From positions 1,364,001-1,428,000 of the forward strand of contig OW818681.1 in the NCBI GenBank assembly GCA_942493075.1: a stretch of 64,000 bases of DNA, read 5' to 3'. This document shows, piece by piece, positions 1 to 9,106 of this stretch. The translations under genes and the position numbers were made by a program. The notes under the pieces were generated by a model, which worked only from the letters and a program-made list of their open reading frames with translations, was not told where the DNA came from and searched no databases. The DNA comes from JBBQYD01 sp942493075. Lineage in GTDB: Bacteria; Verrucomicrobiota; Verrucomicrobiia; Limisphaerales; UBA8199. Numbering within the stretch: the stretch's first letter is position 1; each line of letters starts with the position of its first letter.

Positions 1-401
1 AGGGCGATGACGATGCCTGATATCGCCATCCATTTTCCTTGCTGCGATGGGTCCGAATTAATTTGGTACAATCCTACCACCGAAAAGATCAAGCCCAGCA
101 GGTTTAATGGGGCTCCGAAACAGCAGCACCAGCCTAAAGTTACGGAGAGAATGGCAAAAACGAAACCGGCCAGAGCCATGGAGTTAGTGCGCTTCTCACC
201 CGTGTAATAGGTGGTGGCACTCAGCGGCGGGGCAGCCACCGAAGCGAATTCCGGGAAAGCCCCCAACGGCAGCCAATTGACCCCGCCTTCGCGCCACGCA
301 ATCGTTTGGGGGTTCACTCGGCCTTCAGCCATCCATTGGCGAACCTGCTCAATGGAGGCTGGTCCATATTGTTTACCGTCCGCTCCAATGATCTTAAACA
401 T
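1..401 (-). CDS. GYF_2-domain membrane protein, partial (C-terminus off the window)
   Basis: The reading frame begins with ATG at 401 and runs off the left edge, giving at least 133 residues. The first ~50 residues match the GYF_2 (DUF4339) pattern, with YGPASIEQVRQWM followed by a VNWLPLG tryptophan motif. Residues from ~75 on form two hydrophobic segments around a CCC cluster (GWCCCFGAP), as in DUF4190-type membrane domains. An AAAGG Shine-Dalgarno-like site lies about 8 nt before the start. It sits 18 nt downstream of a second GYF_2 protein gene on the same strand, so the two are probably co-transcribed duplicates with different membrane tails. The function is unknown; GYF_2 is generally thought to be a protein-interaction module. 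Confidence 0.8.
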   Translation of the reverse strand, partial: MFKIIGADGKQYGPASIEQVRQWMAEGRVNPQTIAWREGGVNWLPLGAFPEFASVAAPPLSATTYYTGEKRTNSMALAGFVFAILSVTLGWCCCFGAPLNLLGLIFSVVGLYQINSDPSQQGKWMAISGIVIA

Positions 402-419
402 GATCTGGCCTTTCAGAAC

Positions 420-899
420 TCAGAACCATTCCTTTCGTCCATCCACGTAAATGCGCACAAACTCTTCATCACTCTTGCAGAGATAGACGATTCCTTCAAT
501 CAGGCCAATCACGCCGGTAACGACAGAGCCTAAGCCGCAGGTTAAAACGGTGGCCAGCAGCATGATCACGCCCGCGCCCGTGTAGCCGAGGATGAACTTG
601 TGAATACCCAGCGATCCAAGGAGGATACCACAGACTCCCGCCGCGATTTTATTTGAAGCGCGAGCGGTGTACGGATTCGGTGCCGATGCAGCTAAAGGCG
701 GTACCTGCGACCCGAGAGGTGGCGGGATCTTGGGTTCATTGGCGAATTCGGGCAAGGACCCCAGTGGCTTCCAATCCGTCGCGCCTTCAGCCAGCACCAT
801 TGTCTGGGCATTCACCCGGTTCTCCGCCATCCATTGCCGAAGCTGCTCAGCATTGACGGGCCCGTACTGCTGTCCATCCACTCCGATGATTTTATACAT
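420..899 (-). CDS. GYF_2 + TM2 domain membrane protein
   Basis: This 159-residue protein has an N-terminal GYF_2 module (YGPVNAEQLRQWM, then DWKPLG near residue 44) joined by a proline-rich linker to a TM2 domain from about residue 82. The TM2 part shows the typical GxxGIHKFILGYTGAG signature and two hydrophobic helices, ending with a charged tail. An AAAGGA site lies 5 nt before the ATG. The N-terminal half is closely similar to the next gene downstream, so the pair looks like a local duplication with exchanged C-terminal membrane domains. The role is not known; the architecture suggests a membrane-anchored adaptor. Confidence 0.85.
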   Translation of the reverse strand: MYKIIGVDGQQYGPVNAEQLRQWMAENRVNAQTMVLAEGATDWKPLGSLPEFANEPKIPPPLGSQVPPLAASAPNPYTARASNKIAAGVCGILLGSLGIHKFILGYTGAGVIMLLATVLTCGLGSVVTGVIGLIEGIVYLCKSDEEFVRIYVDGRKEWF

Positions 900-1091
900 G
901 GGTCCTTTCTATGTCCCGGCAGGTCCTCCTGATTGGAAGACCTGCCATGAGACTCTGCCTATTTCATAACAGCGGATTACACAACGCGCTATTATAATAA
1001 ACAACCCACTTTGGACCCCTTTGTTTCAATTATTTTTCCGAGGGACCCCTTTTGAGATCTTGCTGGTTACCATTTCGACGGCACTCCATCG

Positions 1092-2156
1092 CTACTTCGC
1101 AGGGCGCGATTGTTGAAGCTCTCTAAGCTTCTCTCCTGCGGCTCCTGAATCGATCAGTTTTCCCGCCAGTTCCCAGCCTTCGCCGAGGCTTCGGGCCTTG
1201 CCAGCTACCAGCAGGGCCGCCGAGGCGTTGACCAACACCACATCCCGTCGCGGACCACAGTCTCTTCCAAGAATTACATCCTGCACAATCCGTGCGTTCA
1301 CGTCCCGATCGCCTCCGCGCAAGTCGGCTAAATGAGCGGGTTGCAGGGGAAAATGGTCCGGGTGAAATGTTGAAAGGCTTAGTCCATTGGGTTGATAGAA
1401 TTCAGCAATGCGCGTGGCCCCCAGGGTGGAGAACTCATCTAAAAACCGTTGGGTGCCATCTTCGGCCGTGACCGTCCCGCACACCACCATGCCACGGCGC
1501 ACTCCCAGGCTCTGGAGCACTCGGGCGAACGGCTCACAGAGGTCCGGATGTGAAACGCCAATCAACACCATCGTCGGTTCGGCGGGGTTGAGCAGCGGGC
1601 CCAGGAAATTGAAGATGGTGGGCTGCCCTCGTTGGGCACACAGCTTCCGCGCCGGGACAATGTTCTTGAAAGCCGGATGATACCGCGGAGCGAAGAAGAA
1701 CGCAAAACTATGCCGCTCCAACGCCTGGCCGATTTCATCCGGTCCGAGCTCAAAGGGCAACCCGAGCGCCTCCATGACATCTCCGCTGCCGACCAGCGAT
1801 GTGCTAGCCCGGTTTCCGTGTTTGGCCACACATACTCCAGCGGAGGCCGCGATCAGCGCGACTGTCGTGGAAATATTGAAGGTGCTCAACCGGTCCCCGC
1901 CAGTACCCACGACATCCAGTTTGTCCGTGGCAGCGATTTGCGATGTCAGCACTGGCTTGACGCACCTCGTCCGCATGGCCCGAGCAAACCCTGCTATCTC
2001 ACCCACGGTTTCCCGCTTCAAGGCAAGGTGGCATAGGAAATCGGCTTTGACCTCCAGCGGCAGGTCTGGAAGCGTGAGTTGTTCAACCGCGCTTTCCGCC
2101 TGATCCTCGCGCAGATGTTCGCCCCGCTTAATCTGTTGCGTTAATTGTTCGAGCAC
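1092..2156 (-). CDS. trpD: Anthranilate phosphoribosyltransferase
   Basis: This cytosolic enzyme of tryptophan biosynthesis transfers the phosphoribosyl group of PRPP to anthranilate. The 354-residue product has the family length and its signature motifs: GTGGD at residues 84-88, STFNIST at 91-97, KHGNR at 112-116 and a DEFSTLG acidic motif in the C-terminal half, which correspond to the PRPP/Mg and anthranilate binding sites. No other trp gene is visible next to it, so it is detached from a trp operon here. Upstream of its start lies the IS110 element, which may have separated it from its original promoter or neighbours. The identification is secure. Confidence 0.96.
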   Translation of the reverse strand: MLEQLTQQIKRGEHLREDQAESAVEQLTLPDLPLEVKADFLCHLALKRETVGEIAGFARAMRTRCVKPVLTSQIAATDKLDVVGTGGDRLSTFNISTTVALIAASAGVCVAKHGNRASTSLVGSGDVMEALGLPFELGPDEIGQALERHSFAFFFAPRYHPAFKNIVPARKLCAQRGQPTIFNFLGPLLNPAEPTMVLIGVSHPDLCEPFARVLQSLGVRRGMVVCGTVTAEDGTQRFLDEFSTLGATRIAEFYQPNGLSLSTFHPDHFPLQPAHLADLRGGDRDVNARIVQDVILGRDCGPRRDVVLVNASAALLVAGKARSLGEGWELAGKLIDSGAAGEKLRELQQSRPAK

Positions 2157-2652
2157 GCGCTCATCTTAAATCCCCGGACGAAAAGGCCAAGCCTCGATGC
2201 ACAAATCATGCGTGATATGCAGAGGTATGATTAGACGGATGGCGAGGCTTATAATTCCAATAAGGTCGGCGAGGACAAGTCCTGGTTTGAATTTGTCACC
2301 CTTAGAAGTTCTTTCACCCTTGCGAGGTCTGAGACTCAAATGCAGGCATGCTATTCGAACCGAAATCAGTACTGTTGGTAGACTCCAATTCCGAAAAGGA
2401 ATCGCATCGTGACCATGGACCTTATAGGTTATTCGTATGTCCATACCGCCGTGCAGCATGGCCGTGCTTAATTTGATGCGCCGCAAGGCTGCTCGTTCGG
2501 TAGACTGGCTCCTGTTGGTGACGTGCGTATCGTTTGGAGAGCTTAGCCTGACTTTCGCATTGCGGAGGTTGGGCGGGTTTCCCGCTGGAAAGATTCGTGT
2601 TGTATCCAACCAACAGGCACGGAGGTGTGGGCATGCAAACCAAAGGTAAAGC
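2157..2652. ncRNA. Long non-coding left flank of the IS110 element; candidate bridge RNA region
   Basis: There is no convincing gene in these ~500 bases; open frames on both strands lack codon structure and overlap each other. The stretch holds inverted repeats. An 8-bp pair, AAGCCTCG/CGAGGCTT (about 2189-2250), encloses an AATCAT/ATGATT pair. A 9-bp pair, CCTGTTGGT at 2511-2519 and ACCAACAGG at 2609-2617, encloses a GCGGG-TTT-CCCGC hairpin. IS110-group elements are known to express a guide (bridge) RNA from the non-coding end upstream of the recombinase gene, so this region, and the 2511-2617 fold in particular, is a candidate. Exact element ends cannot be set because IS110 elements lack terminal inverted repeats. 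Confidence 0.4.
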
Positions 2653-3969
2653 ATGAATAGTCTTCCTGTTCTCAATCCGAAAGCCGCTGCTATTGACGTG
2701 GGCAGTGAGCAAATGCATGTGTCAGTTGCTGGCGGGCCGCCCAAGGTGTTTGGCTCGACCACCACCGAGTTGCACGCATTGCGCGACTACCTGCTGGAAC
2801 AAGGGGTCAACACAGTGGCGATGGAAGCGACCGGAATTTATTGGCTTTGTCCGTATGAGGTGCTGGAAAAAGCCGGTCTCAATCCGATCATGGTGAACGG
2901 GAAGTACGTTCGCAACCTGCCAGGACGCAAGACCGACATGAGTGATTGTCAATGGCAGGCGACCTTGCATGCGCATGGGTTGCTCAGGGCGGGGTTTGTT
3001 CCGCCCGATCATATCCGGCGTTTGCAGGATTATTTGCGTTTGCGCGCCGATCACATCTCCAGTTGCGCCACGAGCGAGCAGCATATGCAGAAAGCACTGG
3101 AGCGAATGAACATCAAGATTCATGACGTGATCAGCGATCTGACCGGAGTGAGTGGATTAAAGATGGTGAGAGCTATTCTTGAGGGAGAGCGCGATCCGGA
3201 GAAACTGCTGGCATTGTGCGACCCGACGATCCAGAAGAAGAAAGCCAAGCGTGTGTGCGAAGCGCTGCGAGGGACGTGGAAGCAAGAGCACCTCTTTGCC
3301 CTGCGCCAAGCCTTGGCAGCCTGGGAGTTTTATCGCGCCCGGATTGCCGAATGCGATCAGGCTCTGGAAGAGGTGCTCAAGAAAATGACGGAGCACAAGG
3401 CCGATCCCCCTGGGGAGTTGCCCAAGTCGGACCGGAGGAACAAGAGCAACACTCCGCAGATAGATGGGTTGCTGGAGTTGCTCTGGAAACTCTGTGACGG
3501 CAAGGATGCGACAAAGCTGCCCGGGATAACTGAGTACACACTGCTACGGTTGGTTTCGGAGGTTGGAACCGACCTCAAAGCCCATTGGGAGAACGAAAAG
3601 AGGTTTACCTCGTGGCTGGGGCTGGCGCCCGGGACCCATCAGAGCGGCAAGCGGCGCAGATCCGAAAAGCGATCAACCAACAAAGCAGGCCGGCTCTTAT
3701 GTGTGATTGCCCGAGCGGTGGGCAAGACAAATGATCGAGCCTTGGGAGGGTTCTATCGAAGAATCCGAAGCCGCAGCGGCGGCCTGGTAGCAAGCAGGGC
3801 ACTGGCTCGCAAGCTTGGAGCAATGTTCTGGAGAGTGATGGTCCACGGATTAGCTTACGTGGAGCATGGTCTGGCCAAGTATGAGGAAAAAGTACTGCAG
3901 ACCGAACATACGACATTAGCCCGCCGGGCCAGGAGACTCGGACTAACACTAACCCCTATGAAAACCTAG
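2653..3969 (+). CDS. IS110-family transposase (DEDD recombinase)
   Basis: This 438-residue recombinase has the two IS110 domains. The N-terminal RuvC-like DEDD domain shows D15 (AIDVGSEQ), E58 (MEATGIYW) and D95/D98 (GRKTDMSD). The C-terminal Transposase_20 domain has a helix-hairpin-helix-like LPGITEYTLLRLVSEVG segment, followed by WLGLAPGTHQSGKR, where S331 is the likely nucleophilic serine. The frame is complete, with no frameshift or stop. The gene stands alone between trpD and pepT with ~500 bases of non-coding DNA before it and ~310 after. A long upstream flank is typical of the IS110 subgroup rather than IS1111. The element looks intact and may be active. Confidence 0.95.
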   Translation: MNSLPVLNPKAAAIDVGSEQMHVSVAGGPPKVFGSTTTELHALRDYLLEQGVNTVAMEATGIYWLCPYEVLEKAGLNPIMVNGKYVRNLPGRKTDMSDCQWQATLHAHGLLRAGFVPPDHIRRLQDYLRLRADHISSCATSEQHMQKALERMNIKIHDVISDLTGVSGLKMVRAILEGERDPEKLLALCDPTIQKKKAKRVCEALRGTWKQEHLFALRQALAAWEFYRARIAECDQALEEVLKKMTEHKADPPGELPKSDRRNKSNTPQIDGLLELLWKLCDGKDATKLPGITEYTLLRLVSEVGTDLKAHWENEKRFTSWLGLAPGTHQSGKRRRSEKRSTNKAGRLLCVIARAVGKTNDRALGGFYRRIRSRSGGLVASRALARKLGAMFWRVMVHGLAYVEHGLAKYEEKVLQTEHTTLARRARRLGLTLTPMKT

Positions 3970-4279
3970 CTTTGCCCTCCCAAAAATCCTGCCGTCGTTA
4001 GGCAGGTCCATGGAAAGCCCCCGCCCCTTTTGATTCCCCCTGTTGCATCGGGTTGGCGCCGAAACGCGCCAACCCGAGCAACAGGAATACTAGTTCTTTC
4101 GGATTTTGCTTCCCACAGTACCGATCTAAAGTGTCACCGCATGATCCATGCATTTGGTACTCACCGAACCAGCCGCGTAGCCCCGACGCGGGCACCCGCT
4201 TGCGTTCCCTTACGATTCACGGATTACGGATTACGTATCGACCCCTTGCGCCGTCCAGCTCTCGACCCGCTTTCACGTT
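3970..4279. repeat. Right flank of the IS110 element with a palindromic repeat and degenerate short repeats
   Basis: No gene is seen here. In order the region holds: a small hairpin CCTGCC/GGCAGG (3989-3994 and 4002-4007); a long palindrome (arms CGGGTTGGCGC 4049-4059 and GCGCCAACCCG 4066-4076, with outer arms CCTGTTGC/GCAACAGG); a tail CCCACAGTACCGAT at 4112-4125; and a series of degenerate 6-7 base repeats related to TTTCACG/GATTACG from about 4205 to 4300, which runs into the 3' end of pepT. The palindrome plus tail recurs elsewhere in this window (32431-32520, 36263-36342). Whether it belongs to the insertion element or to the chromosome is unclear. Confidence 0.7.
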
Positions 4280-5581
4280 TTACGTTTCACGTTTCACGCC
4301 CCCCTTTAGCCTTGCTCCAGCGCGCTTCGTAGAGCTTTGCCATGAGATTTTGCCGGCAAGTTCGATCAGCTTTAGGCATACCTCGACGGACTTCTCCATA
4401 TCCTGAACAGCAACCCATTCCAACGGGCCATGGATATTATGCATTCCTGCAAACAGGTTGGGGGTCGGTAATCCCTCCTCGGTCAGACGGGACCCATCGG
4501 TTCCACCGCGGATAGGGTTTTCCACCGGCTCGAGCCCGGACGCGCGGACTGCCTTTCTGGCGAGATCCACCGGCCTCACATCCTGGCGCAGCCAGTAGGC
4601 CATGTTCCGGTATTGCTTTTGAATTCGGCATTCCACCCGCGCACGCGGTTCGGCGGCGCTCAGGCCCTTGCAGAGCCCCTTTAGAATAGCGCCTTTCTCC
4701 TCAAGCCCCTTCATCTCGAAGTCACGGAGAATGAACCTGAGCGTCGCACGTTCTGGCCCCGCATCCACCCGGAGCGGGTGGATGAAGCCTTCCCGCAGGT
4801 GGGTGGTTTCCGGCGCACAACGTTCCCGAGGCAGGCTGGTCAGCAGTTTGGCCGCCAAAAACGTGGCGTTCACCATCCCTTTGGAGCGGGCTTCTCCCGG
4901 GTGAGTGGATACTCCCTCAATACGCACTTCGGCAGCATCGCCCGAGAATGTCTCCCAGCAAATCTCTCCTACAGGCCCGCCGTCCAGTGTATATCCGATA
5001 TCTGCTGAAAGTGCTTTCAGATCCAGTTTGTCCACGCCACGTCCGATCTCTTCATCCGGTGTAAAGCACAGGCGTATCTCGCCATGCGGGATGGTTGGAT
5101 TCTGAACGAGCGCTTCGGCCAAGGTCATCACGATCGCCACTCCAGCCTTGTCATCAGCGCCCAGCAACGTGTCGCCGCTCGCGGTGACAATGTCCTTGCC
5201 GCACGCATCTGCCAGATCCGGCGAGACAGCTTGGTCGAGCACGAGCTTGGGATTGGCCGGGAAACGGATGGGACGTCCATCGTATTTGCGATGAATAATT
5301 GGCTTAACATTCTTGCCCGAGAAATCCGGCGCCGTATCCACATGAGCGAAGAAGGCCAGCCTTGGCGCTTTGGGGGTTCTGCGTGTCGCTGGGAAACTCG
5401 CGATCACGTAACCATCTTCCGTTAAACGAACGTCGCGCACTCCCAAATCCTCCAGTTCCTGACGCAGGCGTTTCTGGAGCACCATTTGTCCGGGTGTGCT
5501 GGGGCAGTTAGGTGATTGCCCATTGCTTTGAGTATCCACCTGCACATACCGGAGAAAACGGTCCAATAATGTTTCTGCCAT
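4280..5581 (-). CDS. pepT: Peptidase T (tripeptide aminopeptidase, M20B)
   Basis: This cytosolic zinc tripeptidase removes the N-terminal residue of tripeptides. The dinuclear metal site residues are recognisable: H80 and D82 in FFAHVDTAPD, D143 in LLGADDKAG, E177/E178 in FTPDEEIGRG, D200 in YTLDGG, and a late His in the GMHNIHGPLEW segment. At 433 residues it is longer than the usual ~410. The extra C-terminal ~17 residues (basic, Lys/Arg/Gly-rich) are encoded by the degenerate repeat tract that follows the gene, so the native stop has probably been displaced by repeat expansion or nearby insertion. The function should be unaffected, as all catalytic residues lie upstream. Confidence 0.95.
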   Translation of the reverse strand: MAETLLDRFLRYVQVDTQSNGQSPNCPSTPGQMVLQKRLRQELEDLGVRDVRLTEDGYVIASFPATRRTPKAPRLAFFAHVDTAPDFSGKNVKPIIHRKYDGRPIRFPANPKLVLDQAVSPDLADACGKDIVTASGDTLLGADDKAGVAIVMTLAEALVQNPTIPHGEIRLCFTPDEEIGRGVDKLDLKALSADIGYTLDGGPVGEICWETFSGDAAEVRIEGVSTHPGEARSKGMVNATFLAAKLLTSLPRERCAPETTHLREGFIHPLRVDAGPERATLRFILRDFEMKGLEEKGAILKGLCKGLSAAEPRARVECRIQKQYRNMAYWLRQDVRPVDLARKAVRASGLEPVENPIRGGTDGSRLTEEGLPTPNLFAGMHNIHGPLEWVAVQDMEKSVEVCLKLIELAGKISWQSSTKRAGARLKGGVKRET

Positions 5582-5649
5582 TGGGCAAATCTGCCGTCTG
5601 CAAACCTCCGGGTCAATTCACCTGTTCATTTGCCAGCACGAAGCCAAGG

Positions 5650-7722
5650 CTATTTCAGACGGAAAAAGCGCCCTGGCCCCGTTAGTTCTTGCATGCACGG
5701 GCTCTCAGATGCGAGATCGAAGAACGGGCCGTCCGGGGAGAAGGAATACTGAAGTGTTGCTCCCGGGTTGCTCCATTGGAGGACCAACTTATTTCCGGAA
5801 CGATGCCCGTTGATGATCCGTGTGACCGGTGGAACATGACCTGAACTCACGGCAGCGAACGATAAGCCAATTCGAAGATCGTCCACCACAAGGTCACCTC
5901 CCATATCGCTGCCTTGCCGAAAACCAAAGGAACTGATGCGGGTCGGGTCAATACTGTCATCCGCCCATGCACTTTGGTCCTGTTCAGATTGCGGGTTGAC
6001 CCAGAGGCAGGCTTGCCCCAGATCGATATTATAGCGAAGAACAACCCGCAAATCGGTGTTGCTCTCAAGATCCTGGTTCAAACCTACCGGCACACCTCCC
6101 CCATTGGACACCAGCATGCGAAAGCGTCCCGAAGTGGCATTGGTTGTTGAGACATATAAACGGCCCAGCATGCTATTTCCGGACCCGAAATGCGCAAAGG
6201 GGCCGGTCGCTTTTTTCGGCAGACCGGGCAGCCTCATTCGAAATGAAGCGTACAGAACCGTGTGATTGCTGACCGCGTATGGGCCCCCAGGCAAAGCGAT
6301 TGAAATGTCTTCGGTTTGGGTGATGAGCAATGGGATTTCTCCGGCTACTACCTGCGTCTGGCCCTCAATTCCCGAGCGGTTGTACCATAGACCGGCTGAA
6401 TTGCTGACCACCGAGCCATCATCATACTCAAAGGGGTCAAATAGCAGCATCTCGGCACTGGGGCGAACGACTAAAGGGAAAAGCGTCCATGCCGTTTTTT
6501 CGCCGTCCGATACCTCGACGAACAGAGGGCTGACTCCTGACTTGCCCGAGGCCGGTCTTATACTGAGCCAACGGTTGCTGCCGCTTCCACCGAATGTCAG
6601 ACCGGATGCGGGAATCAGGACTTGATTGGATGAGTAAGCGTGAACCGACAGCAACTCAGCCACTGATTCCGGATCTCCGACCTTGAATGGAATTGTCAGA
6701 GACGAGTTAGCGAACAGGTTGGTGGTGCCAAGTTGAGTGATCACCGGTTCACAGTTCAGGGGGAGGACAGTCACTTCAAAGGTTGTCCGTGCGCTCCTTC
6801 CGCCCTGGTCCATGACCGTTACCTGTACGATCGAGGTGCCTTCCTGGGTTCCAGCCGTAACCACGATCGTGCGATTAGGCCCACTCCCCGCAAATTGAAC
6901 CGATTCAGGCGGAACCACCGCCGGATCGGATGAGTTGATGCTCAGGTTAAGCGCAACCGCCGGATCTTCGGCGTCCATCACCGTAAAGGGCAGGGGACCA
7001 CTCGCCCCTCCTACCCGTAGTGTCTGCGGTGCTAGCGATGAAATATAGGGTGGGTTGTTTCCGCCCGGCATTAAATTGCCTGTGACGGTCACCACGTCAA
7101 AACGGATGGTTCCGCTGGTGCTGTAGTTGGTTCCCGCAGTAGCCACGAAGCGCTCCGCGCCAGTCCCGAGTGCTGTGCTTTCCCACTCAGTAACCATGCG
7201 GAACCCAAACATTGGATTATTAGCGGCGCCACTGATTGCGGCCAGGTTCACGGTGCAATGCTGGAACTTGCTGCCAGTTGTAATCTGGGTGACCGGTCCA
7301 TCGACAAACTCGCTGCCATCCAGAGTATATTGAAATCGCGTAAAGCGGCTCGCCGTATCGGAATTGCGTTGTTCCCAACTCACATTGATTTGCTCGTATT
7401 CCGCCGTGCTTGCATCGAAGCGAACCCCTGCTGATTTGTTCACATTCGTGGCAGAGGGGTATTTCTCTGTGGCCCATCCTGAGTTGTCCACAGTGCCCGC
7501 TGGATCATGACCCGCCGCAGTGTCGCCTGTGCCGAAAGAGGTCTTAATTTCGCCCACAACGCTTGCATATCCCCAGCCGGACGATGGTTCGAGTGAGCCG
7601 GTAGTAGCCTGTCCATCCGGCCAGGGGCTGTTGAAGGTCCAGAGGACAATTGTTTCCGGGCGGGCAGTCATAATACCTGCCAGCAAGCAGCATAAAAGCA
7701 TTAGGAGCTTCATAAGCATCAA
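5650..7722 (-). CDS. Large exported protein with tandem beta-sandwich domains
   Basis: The 690-residue product starts with a hydrophobic signal peptide (MKLLMLLCCLLAG) and is otherwise made of Ser/Thr/Gly/Asn-rich beta-sandwich sequence. The N-terminal ~210 residues look like a discoidin/lectin-like fold (ETIVLWTFNSP...). Two cadherin-like repeats follow at roughly 225-320 and 325-420, each with ...SLAPQT / TQLGTTN openings and D-x-E-D or D-x-E-S motifs. Then comes a LamG-like segment with DLVVDDLRIG, and a final domain ending in GRFFRLK. Such endings recur in exported proteins of this window. No catalytic motif was recognised. A TGTCACTTTACA motif (complement of 7775-7786) lies 53 bases upstream of the start. 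Confidence 0.8.
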   Translation of the reverse strand: MMLMKLLMLLCCLLAGIMTARPETIVLWTFNSPWPDGQATTGSLEPSSGWGYASVVGEIKTSFGTGDTAAGHDPAGTVDNSGWATEKYPSATNVNKSAGVRFDASTAEYEQINVSWEQRNSDTASRFTRFQYTLDGSEFVDGPVTQITTGSKFQHCTVNLAAISGAANNPMFGFRMVTEWESTALGTGAERFVATAGTNYSTSGTIRFDVVTVTGNLMPGGNNPPYISSLAPQTLRVGGASGPLPFTVMDAEDPAVALNLSINSSDPAVVPPESVQFAGSGPNRTIVVTAGTQEGTSIVQVTVMDQGGRSARTTFEVTVLPLNCEPVITQLGTTNLFANSSLTIPFKVGDPESVAELLSVHAYSSNQVLIPASGLTFGGSGSNRWLSIRPASGKSGVSPLFVEVSDGEKTAWTLFPLVVRPSAEMLLFDPFEYDDGSVVSNSAGLWYNRSGIEGQTQVVAGEIPLLITQTEDISIALPGGPYAVSNHTVLYASFRMRLPGLPKKATGPFAHFGSGNSMLGRLYVSTTNATSGRFRMLVSNGGGVPVGLNQDLESNTDLRVVLRYNIDLGQACLWVNPQSEQDQSAWADDSIDPTRISSFGFRQGSDMGGDLVVDDLRIGLSFAAVSSGHVPPVTRIINGHRSGNKLVLQWSNPGATLQYSFSPDGPFFDLASESPCMQELTGPGRFFRLK

Positions 7723-7774
7723 GCGGCAACGGGGACGGTAGGCATTAATGAGCTAATGCTTGTATAAGGTCAAG

Positions 7775-7786
7775 TGTAAAGTGACA
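7775..7786 (-). promoter_or_regulatory. TGTCACTTTACA motif upstream of an exported-protein gene
   Basis: Read on the minus strand, the 12-mer TGTCACTTTACA stands 53 bases before the start at 7722. The identical 12-mer occurs on the same strand at 15573-15584, 71 bases before the start at 15502, which also encodes a large exported protein. It could be an operator or a -35-like promoter element (TTTACA). This is inferred from two copies only. Confidence 0.35.
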
Positions 7787-7887
7787 CCACAGGGGGGCCA
7801 GAAGTGCGTTGCCAGTGTGGCATTCTTTGATAGCTTGGCACGGGATCAACGACGATCAATTAGCTCAAACGTCCTCAGGAGTCACAA

Positions 7888-9081
7888 TTGGCACGTACAT
7901 CTATCAATCCGGCAGGCTGCCTGCTTTTAATCTGCTATCTGGGTTTTGTAAGCCTCGGATTGCCTGACACCTTGATCGGCATCGCATGGCCTTCTGTCCG
8001 GGCAACGTTCAGCCTCCAACACAGCGATGTTGCCTGGATTTTCTTCGGTTCCGGATGCAGTTACCTGCTTTCCAGTATCTTTGCCGGACGGTTGCTCAAG
8101 TTGATGAGTGTCGGTTCACTGCTGGCGGGAAGCAGCCTTCTAGTAGGCATGAGCGGATTGAACTTTGGCTTTGCCCATGTTTGGCCTTTATTTGCCTCCG
8201 GAGCGCTCTTGCACGGCCTGGGCTCAGGCGCGATTGACGCCGGGTTAAACCATTATGTAGCCAATCATTTCTCGGCCCGTCATATGAATTGGCTTCACGC
8301 ATGTTACAGCCTTGGTGCCATGATCGGGCCGCTGATCATGACAGGTATGATCGCCTGGACCCATTCCTGGCGCTCAGGGTATCTGCTGGTAGGCTCAATC
8401 CTTCTCGTGCTGGCACTTTTGTTCGGACTTACAAGGAGGCTGTGGAACGACCCTGAACTGCGACCAGATTCGTCTGTCCAAACCCAGTCAGTCCAACATA
8501 TCTCGACCGCTCAGGCGTTTCGGGACCGCACGGTATGGTGGCATATCGCACTTTTTTTCATCTATGCCGGGATCGAAGTTTCTTTGGGACAATGGAGTTT
8601 CTCTATACTGACGGAATCCCGCGGCATCACTCCGGAGGTTGCCGGGGTCTGGGTAGCGGTTTATTGGGGAAGCATCCTGGGCGGACGGATTCTGTTCGGC
8701 TTTATTGTGGATCGGTTCGATCTCGACTCCCTGGTGCGGTCGAGCATGGCAGTCGTGCTGTTCGGGACAGCGCTCTTTGCCTGGAATCCTGCGCCGATCA
8801 TGAATCCGATCGCTCTGGGAATCGCGGGACTGGGGCTTGCTCCTATCTATCCATGTTTGATGACCCGAACCCCGCAAAGGCTGGGGAAGCAGGTGGCCGC
8901 CCATGCCATCGGCTTTCAGGTGGGAGCAGCGATGATCGGTGTAGCCGTTTTGCCGAGCGCGACAGGCCTGGTTGCAGAACACGTTGGGCTTGGTTACGCC
9001 GGAACAACCATAGTGGCTATGGCAGTGATTCTATTGGCGCTGCACGAGGGCACTCTTGCAATGGCACGGCTCCGTGCCTGA
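7888..9081 (+). CDS. Major facilitator superfamily transporter
   Basis: This 397-residue integral membrane protein has about 12 hydrophobic segments in two halves separated by a polar loop near residues 185-210. The first half has a GLPDTLIGIAWPS opening and GSGAIDAGLNHYVA in helix 4, a pattern of the sugar/fucose-permease-like MFS branch; the substrate cannot be told. The start is TTG at 7888, chosen because AGGAG lies 6 nt upstream and the protein begins MARTS before the first helix. A GGCACG-GCTC-CGTGCC hairpin overlaps the 3' end (9063-9078). The gene converges on the histidine kinase gene that follows. Confidence 0.9.
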   Translation: MARTSINPAGCLLLICYLGFVSLGLPDTLIGIAWPSVRATFSLQHSDVAWIFFGSGCSYLLSSIFAGRLLKLMSVGSLLAGSSLLVGMSGLNFGFAHVWPLFASGALLHGLGSGAIDAGLNHYVANHFSARHMNWLHACYSLGAMIGPLIMTGMIAWTHSWRSGYLLVGSILLVLALLFGLTRRLWNDPELRPDSSVQTQSVQHISTAQAFRDRTVWWHIALFFIYAGIEVSLGQWSFSILTESRGITPEVAGVWVAVYWGSILGGRILFGFIVDRFDLDSLVRSSMAVVLFGTALFAWNPAPIMNPIALGIAGLGLAPIYPCLMTRTPQRLGKQVAAHAIGFQVGAAMIGVAVLPSATGLVAEHVGLGYAGTTIVAMAVILLALHEGTLAMARLRA

Positions 9082-9106
9082 TCAGTTGATGAGAGAGGCT
9101 GAGAAA

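Noticed and set aside
899..1091. Possible gene or riboswitch between the GYF_2 genes and trpD
   Set aside because: Only AT-rich DNA and a small GGACCCCTTT direct repeat are seen; no fold or frame supports a feature.
2166..2765. 199-residue minus-strand frame before the IS110 transposase
   Set aside because: It spans the non-coding IS flank and overlaps the transposase start. The protein has no coherent composition and no start signal.
4200..4300. Short TTTCACG-like repeats as a CRISPR array
   Set aside because: Units are 6-7 bases, degenerate and without spacers; no cas gene is present.
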